Of a stretch of 64,000 nucleotides of DNA, positions 16,043 through 24,149 are shown piece after piece. Every line of letters begins with the position of its first letter. Positions within the stretch are counted from its first letter, which is position 1. Origin of the DNA: Streptomyces sp. YPW6 (GTDB lineage Bacteria; Actinomycetota; Actinomycetes; Streptomycetales; Streptomycetaceae); assembly GCF_018866325.1 (NCBI RefSeq), contig NZ_CP076457.1, positions 2,081,001 to 2,145,000 of the forward strand. The letters run 5' to 3'. Made by a program: the position numbers and the translations under genes. The notes under the pieces were generated by a model. The model was not told the DNA's origin. It saw only the letters and a program-made list of their open reading frames with translations, and ran no database searches.

Positions 16043-16807
16043 GTGCCAGGAAAGATGCCGCTGCCCACGATGGGGTTGACCGCGGCGCTGGTGACGACGC
16101 TCACACTGGCCCTGAGCGGCTGCTCGATGGAGACGACCGCGCCCGGTTCGGCGCGTGCGGAGGCGGCGTCCGACGCCAAGGGGGCTTTCGGGCCGGTCGA
16201 CTGCCGCAAGGCCAAGTGCATCGCCCTGACCTTCGACGCGGGCCCGGGTGAGGACACGCCGAGGCTGCTGGACATCCTGAAGGAGAAGAAGGTGCACGCC
16301 ACCTTCTTCCTGCTGGGCAAGCACCATGTCGTCAAGCACCCCGACGTGGTGCAGCGCATCGAGGACGAGGGCCACGAGGTCGCCAACCACACCTGGACGC
16401 ACCAGGTGCTGACCGACCAGAAGCCGGACGAGATACGGGCCGAGCTGGAGAAGACCCAGGTGGCCATCGAGAAGATCACCGGCAAGAAGCCCCGGCTCAT
16501 GCGGCCGCCGCAGGGCCGCACCGACGACACGGTCTCCGGCATCAGCAAGGAGCTCGGGCTCTCCCAGGTGCTGTGGAGCGCCACCGCCAAGGACTACTCG
16601 ACGAACGACTCCGCGCTGATAACGAAGCGGATCCTGGACCAGGCGGGCAAGGACGGCGTCATCCTGCTGCACGACATCTACCCGGGGACCGTCCCCGCCG
16701 TGCCCGGCATCATCGACGCGCTCCAGAAGGACGGCTACACCTTCGTGACCGTCCCCGAGCTGATGGCCCCCGCCGAGCCGCAGCCGGGCACGATCTACCG
16801 CCCCTGA
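16043..16807 (+). CDS. Polysaccharide deacetylase (NodB)-like lipoprotein
   Basis: A 254-residue protein from GTG 16043, with GAGGAG upstream. A lipoprotein signal ends in LALSGC (Cys about residue 27). The NodB fold is clear. Motif 1 is TFDAGPG instead of TFDDGP, so the second Asp, usually a metal ligand, is Ala. Motif 2, NHTWTH, keeps both His. Motif 3 is RPPQGRTDD rather than RPPYG. The late LLHDIYPG motif is present. It may deacetylate peptidoglycan or another cell-surface glycan from the outer face of the membrane, but the altered metal site makes activity uncertain. A MarR regulator is divergent. Confidence 0.85.
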   Translation: MPGKMPLPTMGLTAALVTTLTLALSGCSMETTAPGSARAEAASDAKGAFGPVDCRKAKCIALTFDAGPGEDTPRLLDILKEKKVHATFFLLGKHHVVKHPDVVQRIEDEGHEVANHTWTHQVLTDQKPDEIRAELEKTQVAIEKITGKKPRLMRPPQGRTDDTVSGISKELGLSQVLWSATAKDYSTNDSALITKRILDQAGKDGVILLHDIYPGTVPAVPGIIDALQKDGYTFVTVPELMAPAEPQPGTIYRP

Positions 16808-16903
16808 GCCGTTCACCGGCGGCCACGCCCCCGAGCCGCTCGCCGGCGGCACGTCCCGAGCCGCGCCCCGGGCGACGCCGCGGAGCCACACCCCGGACAT
16901 GCG

Positions 16904-16942
16904 GAACGGCCCGCCCCCGCCGCAGCGGGAAGCGGGCCGTTC
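16904..16942. terminator. Bidirectional terminator between deacetylase-like gene and lon
   Basis: GAACGGCCCGC (16904-16914) pairs perfectly with GCGGGCCGTTC (16932-16942), an 11-bp stem with a 17-nt loop between the two converging genes. Confidence 0.75.
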
Positions 16943-16970
16943 GATCCGTCCGGCCGGGGGCGTACGGCGG

Positions 16971-19391
16971 TCAGGCCGCGGCCGGAATCCTCTCCCCGGT
17001 CCTGGCCGTGGCCGGGGCGAGCGCGATCTCCAGCACCTGGCGGACGTCGGTGACCGGGTGGACCTCCAGCTTCTCCAGCACTTCCGCCGGAACGTCGTCC
17101 AGGTCGGCCTCGTTGCGCTGCGGGATCACCACGGTCGTGATGCCCGCCCGGTGCGCGGCCAGCAGCTTCTGCTTGACGCCGCCGATCGGCAGCACCCGCC
17201 CGGTCAGCGACACCTCGCCGGTCATCGCCACATCCGTACGGACGAGGCGTCCGGAGAGCAGCGAGGCCAGTGCGGTCGTCAGGGTGATGCCGGCGCTCGG
17301 CCCGTCCTTGGGGACCGCGCCCGCCGGGAAGTGGACGTGCACGCCCCGGTCCTTGAGGTCCGCGACCGGCAGCTCCAGCTCCGCGCCGTGCGACCGCAGG
17401 AAGCTCAGCGCGATCTGCGCCGACTCCTTCATCACGTCCCCGAGCTGACCGGTCAGGGTCAGTCCGGACGCCCCGGTCTCCGGGTCGGCGAGCGACGCCT
17501 CGACGAAGAGGACGTCACCGCCCGCCCCGGTCACCGCGAGCCCGGTGGCCACGCCCGGCACCGCGGTGCGGCGCTCGGCCGGGTCCTGCGCGGACTCGGG
17601 CACATGGTGCGGGCGCCCGATCAGACCGCGCAGATCCGCGTCCCCCACCGTGAACGGCAGCTCCCGGTCGCCCAGCTCGTGCTGCGCGGCGACCTTGCGG
17701 AGCAGCCGGGCGACCGCCCGCTCCAGATTCCGTACGCCCGCCTCACGGGTGTACTCGCCGGCCAGCTTGCGCAGCGCCGACTCCTCCAGGGCGACCTCGT
17801 CCTTCTCCAGACCGGCCCGCTCCAGCTGGCGCGGGAGCAGGTGGTCCCGGGCGATGACGACCTTCTCGTCCTCGGTGTAGCCGTCGAGGCGGACCAGCTC
17901 CATACGGTCGAGCAGGGCCTCCGGGATGGCTTCCAGGACGTTGGCGGTGGCCAGGAAGACGACGTCGCTGAGGTCGAGCTCGACCTCCAGGTAGTGGTCG
18001 CGGAAGGTGTGGTTCTGGGCCGGGTCGAGCACTTCGAGGAGGGCCGCTGCCGGGTCGCCCCGGAAGTCGGAGCCGACCTTGTCGATCTCGTCGAGCAGGA
18101 CGACCGGGTTCATCGAACCGGCCTCCTTGATCGCCCGCACGATCCGGCCGGGGAGCGCGCCGACGTAGGTACGCCGGTGGCCCCGGATCTCCGCCTCGTC
18201 CCGGACACCGCCGAGCGCGACGCGGACGAACTTACGGCCCATGGCGTGCGCGACGGACTCGCCGAGCGAGGTCTTGCCGACGCCGGGCGGCCCGACGAGG
18301 GCGAGGACGGCACCGCCGCGGCGGCCGCCCACCACGCCCAGGCCCCGGTCGGCACGGCGCTTGCGCACCGCGAGGTACTCGGTGATGCGTTCCTTCACAT
18401 CGGCCAGACCGGCGTGCTCGGCGTCCAGGACCTCCTGGGCGCCGCGGATGTCGTAGGCGTCCTCGGTCCGCTCGGTCCAGGGCAGTTCGAGGACGGTGTC
18501 CAGCCAGGTGCGGATCCAGGAACCCTCGGGCGACTGGTCGCTGGACCGCTCCAGCTTCTCGACCTCCTTGAGCGCGGCCGCGCGGACGTGCTCGGGCAGG
18601 TCGGCGGCCTCGACACGGGCCCGGTAGTCGTCGGACTCGTCCTCCGGGTCGCCGTTGAGCTCGGCGAGCTCCTTGCGTACGGCATCGAGCTGGCGGCGCA
18701 GCAGGAACTCCCGCTGCTGCTTGTCCACGCCGTCCTGGACGTCCTTGGCGATGGACTCGGCCACGTCCTGTTCGGCGAGGTGCTCGCTCAGCCACTGGAT
18801 GGCGAGCTTCAGCCGGGCGACGGGGTCCACGGTCTCCAGGAGCTGGACCTTCTGGGCGGTGGAGAGGAACGGCGAGTATCCGGAGTTGTCGGCGAGCGCG
18901 GAGACGTCGTCGATCTGCTGTACCCGGTCCACGACCTGCCAGGCGCCCCGCTTCTTCAGCCAGGTGGTGGCGAGTGCCTTGTACTCCTTGACCAGCTCGG
19001 CGGCGGACCCGGGCAGCGGGTCGGGGGCGGGGGTCTCCAGCACGGTCCCCTCGACCCAGAGCGCCCGGCCGGGACCGCTGGTCCCGGCTCCGATCCGGAC
19101 CCGGTCACGGGCCCGGATGAGGGCGCCCGGGTCGCCGTCCGACAGGCGTCCGACCTGCTCGACGGTGCCGAGGACACCCGTCCCCGTGTACGTGCCGTCG
19201 ATGCGCGGAACCAGCAGCACCTGGGGCTTGGCGCCGCCGGGGCGGGCGGCAGCCTGCGCGGTCTCGACGGCGGCGCGCACCTCGGTGTCGGACAGGTCCA
19301 GCGGCACCACCATGCCGGGCAGGACGACCTCGTCGTCGAGCGGCAGCACGGGCAGGTCGATCGGTGTGAACGCCTGGGACTCGTTAGTCAT
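16971..19391 (-). CDS. lon: ATP-dependent Lon protease
   Basis: An 806-residue protein. ATG 19391 (MTNESQAFTPIDLP) is chosen because GGGGAG lies just upstream; an ATG seven codons earlier lacks a site. It has a Lon N-terminal substrate domain (about 1-200), then AAA+ with Walker A VGPPGVGKTS and Walker B VVLLDEIDKV. The protease domain carries catalytic Ser in KDGPSAGIT and Lys in GGVKQKLLAAHRAG. This cytoplasmic enzyme degrades misfolded and regulatory proteins. A HAIR-type HspR operator sits directly upstream, so expression should rise on heat shock when HspR-DnaK repression is relieved. Length is typical of Lon. Confidence 0.97.
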   Translation of the reverse strand: MTNESQAFTPIDLPVLPLDDEVVLPGMVVPLDLSDTEVRAAVETAQAAARPGGAKPQVLLVPRIDGTYTGTGVLGTVEQVGRLSDGDPGALIRARDRVRIGAGTSGPGRALWVEGTVLETPAPDPLPGSAAELVKEYKALATTWLKKRGAWQVVDRVQQIDDVSALADNSGYSPFLSTAQKVQLLETVDPVARLKLAIQWLSEHLAEQDVAESIAKDVQDGVDKQQREFLLRRQLDAVRKELAELNGDPEDESDDYRARVEAADLPEHVRAAALKEVEKLERSSDQSPEGSWIRTWLDTVLELPWTERTEDAYDIRGAQEVLDAEHAGLADVKERITEYLAVRKRRADRGLGVVGGRRGGAVLALVGPPGVGKTSLGESVAHAMGRKFVRVALGGVRDEAEIRGHRRTYVGALPGRIVRAIKEAGSMNPVVLLDEIDKVGSDFRGDPAAALLEVLDPAQNHTFRDHYLEVELDLSDVVFLATANVLEAIPEALLDRMELVRLDGYTEDEKVVIARDHLLPRQLERAGLEKDEVALEESALRKLAGEYTREAGVRNLERAVARLLRKVAAQHELGDRELPFTVGDADLRGLIGRPHHVPESAQDPAERRTAVPGVATGLAVTGAGGDVLFVEASLADPETGASGLTLTGQLGDVMKESAQIALSFLRSHGAELELPVADLKDRGVHVHFPAGAVPKDGPSAGITLTTALASLLSGRLVRTDVAMTGEVSLTGRVLPIGGVKQKLLAAHRAGITTVVIPQRNEADLDDVPAEVLEKLEVHPVTDVRQVLEIALAPATARTGERIPAAA

Positions 19392-19413
19392 GATCTCCCC
19401 TTCGGCAGGCAAG

Positions 19414-19432
19414 TTGAGCTATGTGCACTCAA
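19414..19432. promoter_or_regulatory. HAIR element (HspR operator) of lon
   Basis: TTGAGC-N7-ACTCAA at 19414-19432 matches the HspR-associated inverted repeat (consensus CTTGAGT-N7-ACTCAAG) with one internal mismatch. It lies 23 bp upstream of the lon start. HspR control of lon is documented in Streptomyces. Confidence 0.85.
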
Positions 19433-19476
19433 TGCTTGTGAGTCGCCGAATGTTCCCCACGCGATGTTCGCTCTGA

Positions 19477-19492
19477 GCGATCGGCCGATCGC
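19477..19492. promoter_or_regulatory. 16-bp perfect palindrome between lon and the ECF sigma operon
   Basis: GCGATCGGCCGATCGC is its own reverse complement. It lies in the divergent spacer, 135 bp before the sigma-factor start and 60 bp beyond the HAIR element. It may be an operator for an unidentified dimeric regulator. Confidence 0.45.
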
Positions 19493-19626
19493 CGGGCCCT
19501 TGTCCTCGGGAGCGCGCACCGGGGAGCGGCTATTCCCCTGGCTCCTCCCGGCCCGCTTCTCCCTGGCCCGTGAAGCCCGGTAAAGCCGCGTGAACCGGAT
19601 ACGGTCCGCCGGGCGATAGGGAGGGT

Positions 19627-20238
19627 GTGAGGCTGTTGCGCCCTGCGGGGGAGGACCGGGATGACGGTACGGAGAAGGATGACGCGGCGCTCGTACGTGC
19701 CGTGGCACGCGGCGACACGGACGCGCTCGGCGCGCTCTACGACCGGCACGCCGGGTGGCTGCACGCCCGGCTCGCGCGGCGGTGCGCGGACGCGGAGACC
19801 GTACGCGAAGTGCTCCAGGACACCTTCGTGACCGTGTGGCGCTCCGCCGCCTCGCACCGGGGCGCGCAGGTCGGCGGGTGGCTGTGGGTGATCGCCTCGC
19901 GCCGGCTCGTGGACGCCCTGCGGGCGGACGCCCGCGCGGACCGGCCTCCGAGCCCCGTCCGCCCGGCCCCGGAGGCCCTCGCGCCCTCCGCCGAGGACCG
20001 GGTGCTGGCAGGCCTGGAGTACGGGGACATGGGCACCGCGCTGGCCGGGATCTCGCCGGAGCTGCGCGAGGTCCTGCGCGCCACGGTGGTGGACGGGCTG
20101 TCGACGAGGGAGGCCGCCGTGCTGCTCGGTGTCCCCGAGGGCACGGTCAAGACCCGCGCGATGCGGGCCCGGCGTGAGCTGCGGGCCGCACTGGAGCGGC
20201 TGGCGCCGGAGGGCGAAGTCCTGGGAGGTACGGCATGA
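19627..20238 (+). CDS. ECF-type RNA polymerase sigma factor
   Basis: A 203-residue protein from GTG 19627. GGGAGG is close (about 2 nt), so the start is either a weak ribosome site or near-leaderless. Sigma region 2 spans about residues 30-100 (ALGALYDRHAGWLHARL, VLQDTFVTVWR, GGWLWVIASRRLVDALR). Region 4 spans about 130-190 (LSTREAAVLLGVPEGTVKTR). Region 3 is absent, as in ECF factors. The stop overlaps the next start by 4 nt (ATGA), and that gene encodes a zinc-finger membrane protein that probably acts as its anti-sigma factor. The operon continues into an ABC transporter, suggesting envelope or export control. Confidence 0.92.
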   Translation: MRLLRPAGEDRDDGTEKDDAALVRAVARGDTDALGALYDRHAGWLHARLARRCADAETVREVLQDTFVTVWRSAASHRGAQVGGWLWVIASRRLVDALRADARADRPPSPVRPAPEALAPSAEDRVLAGLEYGDMGTALAGISPELREVLRATVVDGLSTREAAVLLGVPEGTVKTRAMRARRELRAALERLAPEGEVLGGTA

Positions 20239-21356
20239 GCCGGGAGCGAGCGGGCCGGGGCTCCGGCTGGCACGTGGACGCCGGGCTGGCGGCGCGCTTC
20301 GCGGCCGGTACGGCGGCCGAGAGCGACGCCTGGTCCCTGGAGAAGCACGTCGAGGTGTGCGGCACCTGCGCGGCCCTGGTCTCTTCGGCGGTCCGGACGG
20401 CCCCGGAGACGGGCCCGCTGCTGGCGGGTGTCCGGGCGGCGGTGCTGGAACGGGTGGCGGCGGAAGGGCTGCCGGAGCGGGCGGCGGCGGAGGGGCGGGG
20501 GGCGGGGGGCTCCCCCGCGTACGCCGGGGGGCCGGAGGGGCCCGCGTACGCCGACGCGGCTGCCGCCGCAGGCGCCGCCGTGAGCCCGACCGCCCACCTG
20601 AACACCACCGCGAGTCCAGGTACGGCCGCCTCCCCGAGTTCCGGAGCCGGATCGGAAGCTGCCGTGGGCGTCGCCGCCGGAGCAACCCACAGCACAGCAG
20701 CGGGGACCACGGGGGTGTCGCCGCGGCTGTCCCCGGTCGCCCGGATTCTCTGGGCGGCCGGGCCCGCCCTGCGGGGGGCCTGGGCGGTGGCGCTCGCCGT
20801 CGTCGCCCTCGGGGCCGTCGCGCTGTCGTACGGGGCCGGGCTCGGGGCCTCCGTACGGCTGTTGTTGCTGGTGACGGCGCCGGTGCTGCCGCTCGCCGGG
20901 GTGGCCCTGTCGTACGGGCGGCACGCCGATCCGCTGTACGAGGTGGTCACCGCGACCCCGTCCGGCGGGCTGCGGCTGCTGCTGGTCCGGGCCGCAGCCG
21001 TCCTCGGGGTGAGCGTTCCCTCTCTGACCCTCGCCGGGGCGGTGCTGCCTCCGGCGGCGGGCGGCCCGGGGGCGGCCGCCTGGCTGCTGCCGGGACTGGC
21101 GCTGACGCTCGCCGCGCTCGTGCTGGGCAGCTTCGTCGGCAGCCGCCGGGGGGCGGCTGCCGCCGGAGGGGCCTGGGCCCTGTTCGTCGTCGCCCCCGCC
21201 GCCGCCGACGGGCCCGCCGGGGCGGCGCTGATGGCGGGGGCCGCCCCGTACTTCTCCGGGCCCGCCGTCCAGAGCGGCTGGGCCGCCGGGGCCCTGGTGT
21301 GCGGGCTGCTGCTCGCCGCCCGCCGCCGATCCTTCGACCACCTGGAGACACCGTGA
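20235..21356 (+). CDS. Membrane protein with zf-HC2-like anti-sigma domain
   Basis: A 373-residue protein. Residues 1-60 contain HVEVCGTCAALV, the H-x3-C-x2-C signature of zinc-binding anti-sigma domains. Residues 65-160 are a Gly/Ala/Ser/Thr-rich linker. The C-terminal half has about six hydrophobic helices (for example ALAVVALGAVALSYGAGLGA and LLLLVTAPVLPLAGVALSYG). It probably holds the upstream sigma factor at the membrane and may also form part of the transporter, since the next gene is its ATPase. It overlaps both neighbours by 4 nt. Most anti-sigma factors have only one transmembrane helix, so the multi-helix domain is unusual. Confidence 0.8.
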   Translation: MSRERAGRGSGWHVDAGLAARFAAGTAAESDAWSLEKHVEVCGTCAALVSSAVRTAPETGPLLAGVRAAVLERVAAEGLPERAAAEGRGAGGSPAYAGGPEGPAYADAAAAAGAAVSPTAHLNTTASPGTAASPSSGAGSEAAVGVAAGATHSTAAGTTGVSPRLSPVARILWAAGPALRGAWAVALAVVALGAVALSYGAGLGASVRLLLLVTAPVLPLAGVALSYGRHADPLYEVVTATPSGGLRLLLVRAAAVLGVSVPSLTLAGAVLPPAAGGPGAAAWLLPGLALTLAALVLGSFVGSRRGAAAAGGAWALFVVAPAAADGPAGAALMAGAAPYFSGPAVQSGWAAGALVCGLLLAARRRSFDHLETP

Positions 21357-22120
21357 CCGCCAAGGTCGCCGGGCTGACCGTCCGGCACCGCAGGAAGACC
21401 GCCCTGGACGGCGTGGACCTCGACCTCCCCCGCGGCGTGCACGGGCTGCTCGGGCCCAACGGGGCGGGCAAGACCTCGCTCATCCGGGTGCTGGCCACGG
21501 TCTCGGCCCCGGACTCGGGGCGCGTGGAGCTGCTCGGCCGGGACGTCGGCCCGGGGGCCGACCACCGTGAGCGGGCCGCCGTACGCCGTCTTCTCGGCTA
21601 TCTGCCGCAGGAGTTCGGCCACTACCCGGGCTTCACGGTCCGCGAGTTCGTCGGCTACGTGGCCTGGCTCAAGGAGATGGACGGGAGGGGGGTCGCCGCC
21701 GCCGTGGAACGCGCGGTCGACCGGGTCGGGCTCGGCGACAGGATCGACGCCAAGGTGAAGACCCTCTCCGGCGGCATGGTGCGGCGTGTCGGTATCGCCC
21801 AGGCGATCGTCAACGAGCCCGGACTCCTGCTGCTGGACGAGCCGACCGCCGGTCTCGACCCGGAGCAGCGCGTCGAGTTCCGGGCCCTGCTGCGGGAGCT
21901 GGGCCGCACCTCCACCGTGATCGTCTCCACTCATCTGGTCGAGGACGTGGCCGCCGCCTGCGCGGACGTGACCCTGATCGAGGCGGGCCGGATCGCCTAC
22001 CGGGGCACGACAGCCGACCTGATCGAGCTGGGCGACGCGGCGGACGGGCTCGGCGGCAACCCGATCGAGCGCGGCTACACCGCCGCCCTGCGCGCACACC
22101 GTACGGGGGCGGGGGTATGA
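21353..22120 (+). CDS. ABC transporter ATP-binding protein
   Basis: A 255-residue ATPase from GTG 21353, which overlaps the previous stop by 4 nt. It has Walker A GPNGAGKTS (about residues 34-42), the Q-loop region GYLPQEFGHYPG, the signature LSGGMVRRVGIAQA, Walker B LLLLDEPTAGLDP and the switch His in VSTHLVEDVAAAC. The sequence is of the ABC-2/CcmA-like exporter type. Partner membrane subunits are probably the next two genes and perhaps the preceding zinc-finger membrane protein. The exported substrate is unknown. Confidence 0.93.
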   Translation: MTAKVAGLTVRHRRKTALDGVDLDLPRGVHGLLGPNGAGKTSLIRVLATVSAPDSGRVELLGRDVGPGADHRERAAVRRLLGYLPQEFGHYPGFTVREFVGYVAWLKEMDGRGVAAAVERAVDRVGLGDRIDAKVKTLSGGMVRRVGIAQAIVNEPGLLLLDEPTAGLDPEQRVEFRALLRELGRTSTVIVSTHLVEDVAAACADVTLIEAGRIAYRGTTADLIELGDAADGLGGNPIERGYTAALRAHRTGAGV

Positions 22121-23451
22121 CGGGCACCCCGGACCAGGCGCCACCGGCCGCCACCCCTGCCCCCGTCCGGCACCCCGCCAGGGCCGCCTTCGGGGCCGAG
22201 CTGCGGCGGGGGATCGCCCCCTGGACCGCCCCGGCCACGGCCCTCACCATCGCCGTTCCGATGATCAGCAAGGCCCAGCAGTGGCAGGGCGGTTGGGGCG
22301 ACACCCAGGACCTGCTGCACTCGTGCGCCACGCTGCTCGCCGGGCCGCTGGTAGCGGCCGCCGGTTGCTGGCAGGGGGGCAGGGAGCACCGGCGCGGGAC
22401 CGCCGCCCTGTGGCTCTCGGTGCCTCGCGGCCGCCCGGCCCGGCTGGTGATGGCCGCCCTCCCGGTGGCGGTGTGGGCCGTCGTCGGCCATCTGCTGGCC
22501 GTGGTGGGGGTGCTGGCGGCGACCTGGCCGTACACCGGGGCCGGCGGGCCCTCGGTGGGGATGATCGCCGTGGACGCGTGGTTCCTCGTGTGTGCCGCGT
22601 TCACCGGGTTCGTGGTGGGGCGCCTGTGGCGGTGGCGGCTGGCCGCGCCGGTGCTCGCGGCCGTCACCTATCTCGCCCTGGGCGTCCCGACATACAGCTC
22701 CTCCGGCCTCCGCTTCCTGAACCCGGCCGAGCAGTACTACCTGGCCGGCCGGGTGCCGGTGGCGTGGTTCGTGCCCGTGATGGTGGTCTGGGCGGGCGCT
22801 CCGGTGCTCGCCGTGGTCATTGCGTACGCGGCCCGGCGCCGGCTGCTCGCCCTCCTACCGCTGGCGGCCGCCGCCCTCGTCGCTCCCCTGATCGTGAACA
22901 GCGGCGACGGCCTGTTCCGGCAGGACCCGGTGGCGGAACGGCTGATCTGTACGGAGGCGGTGCCACAGGTCTGTGTGAGCGGGCTGGACGGCCCGCTGCT
23001 CTCGCAGGCGTCCGACGCCCTGGCCGGACTGCGCTCCCGCCTGGACGGGGTGGCGGGGGCTCCGCGGCGGTACGTCTACGCCCCGGAGGGCGGGGAGGCC
23101 CCGGCCGGAGCCTCCCCGCTCCCCCACCACACCCGGGGCTGGACGGTGGTACGCGACAGGCTCACCGACCCCGCCGACTACGCCCGCCAGACGGCTCTGC
23201 GCCTCACCGACCGCGGCTGTCCGCCGGCCGTGCTCCTGGCGGAGGACCCCGCGACCGTACGCATGGGGGAGACCGACAGTGCCGTGGCGCAGTGGCTGGC
23301 CCCGCTGGACGGCGCGTGGCTCGACCCCGACCTGGGCGGCCGCTACCTGACCCGGCTCACGGCCATGGGCGGGGCCGAGCGCCGCGCCTGGCTCGGCCGC
23401 TACCTGGCCACCCGTACCAGCTGCGACCCGGAGGCGGTGCCGACGCTGTGA
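22117..23451 (+). CDS. Polytopic membrane protein, probable ABC permease component
   Basis: A 444-residue protein from ATG 22117, with a 4-nt overlap with the ATPase. There are about six transmembrane segments between residues 45 and 265 (for example LVMAALPVAVWAVVGHLLAV, AAPVLAAVTYLALGVP and MVVWAGAPVLAVVIAYAARR). A large soluble domain of about 170 residues follows, which has several Cys (LICTEAVPQVCVSG, RGCPPAVL, TSCDPEAVP) and may face outward. No enzymatic motif is recognised. From its operon position it probably forms the transporter channel or a linked sensor. Confidence 0.75.
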   Translation: MTGTPDQAPPAATPAPVRHPARAAFGAELRRGIAPWTAPATALTIAVPMISKAQQWQGGWGDTQDLLHSCATLLAGPLVAAAGCWQGGREHRRGTAALWLSVPRGRPARLVMAALPVAVWAVVGHLLAVVGVLAATWPYTGAGGPSVGMIAVDAWFLVCAAFTGFVVGRLWRWRLAAPVLAAVTYLALGVPTYSSSGLRFLNPAEQYYLAGRVPVAWFVPVMVVWAGAPVLAVVIAYAARRRLLALLPLAAAALVAPLIVNSGDGLFRQDPVAERLICTEAVPQVCVSGLDGPLLSQASDALAGLRSRLDGVAGAPRRYVYAPEGGEAPAGASPLPHHTRGWTVVRDRLTDPADYARQTALRLTDRGCPPAVLLAEDPATVRMGETDSAVAQWLAPLDGAWLDPDLGGRYLTRLTAMGGAERRAWLGRYLATRTSCDPEAVPTL

Positions 23452-24074
23452 CGACCACCGTACGGACGGTGCCGGACGGGCTGCCCGTCCTCTATCTCCG
23501 CTCCCGCGCCCTCCCGGCGACCCTGGCCGCCCTGGCGGGCACCGCCCTGCTCGCCGCGTGGGCCGCCGACTGGCTGCAGGGCCGGCCGCAGTTCGACCAC
23601 ACCGCCCGCGTCCCGGTGCAGGTGATCGCCCCGCTGCTCGCCGCCGCCGCGATCGGCACCGGGTTCTTCTCCCCCACCGAGGAGCTGGACCGCACCGCCG
23701 TACGCCCCTGGTGGCCCCGGCGCCTGGCCCATCTCGTGGCCCTCACCGCACTCGCCGGCACGGCCCTCGCCCTTGCCGTCCCGGGCCACCCGGAGCAGTT
23801 CGGCGCCCCGGCGATGGTCCGCAACGTGCTGGGCGCGACCGGCGTGACGGCCGCGGCGGCCGCGGTCCTGGGGGCGCGGGCGAGCTGGCTGCCGATGACG
23901 GTCTACAGCGGCGCGGTCTACCTGGCGGCGCCCCGGACACCCGGCGGGGCCGCCGCGTACTGGGCCTGGCCGATGCAGCCGGGACCGCAGGCGGCGGCCT
24001 GGGCGGTGGCGGGAACCGCGTACGTGGTGGGGGCGGCGCTCCTGGTCCTGCGCGGGCCCCGCCCGGAGCGCTGA
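23448..24074 (+). CDS. Hypothetical membrane protein, last gene of the ECF/ABC operon
   Basis: A 208-residue protein from GTG 23448, overlapping the previous gene by 4 nt. It has about six hydrophobic helices (ALPATLAALAGTALLAAWAA, VIAPLLAAAAIGTGFF, LVALTALAGTALALAVPG, VTAAAAAVLGARASWL and AVAGTAYVVGAALLVLRG). It contains no recognised catalytic motif. It is probably a second membrane subunit of the exporter. Two hairpins follow the stop, ending the operon. Confidence 0.75.
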   Translation: MTTTVRTVPDGLPVLYLRSRALPATLAALAGTALLAAWAADWLQGRPQFDHTARVPVQVIAPLLAAAAIGTGFFSPTEELDRTAVRPWWPRRLAHLVALTALAGTALALAVPGHPEQFGAPAMVRNVLGATGVTAAAAAVLGARASWLPMTVYSGAVYLAAPRTPGGAAAYWAWPMQPGPQAAAWAVAGTAYVVGAALLVLRGPRPER

Positions 24075-24143
24075 GGGGCCGGGGCAGGCCCCTCCCGCCC
24101 AGGGAGCCGGCCCCACCCGGAACGACCCGGACCGCCGGCTCCC
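24074..24143. terminator. Two stem-loops closing the ECF/ABC operon
   Basis: AGGGGCC (24074-24080) pairs with GGCCCCT (24087-24093). GGGAGCCGGC (24102-24111) pairs with GCCGGCTCCC (24134-24143). They separate the converging operon and the phosphatase/LamG gene. Confidence 0.55.
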
Positions 24144-24149
24144 CGTCCT

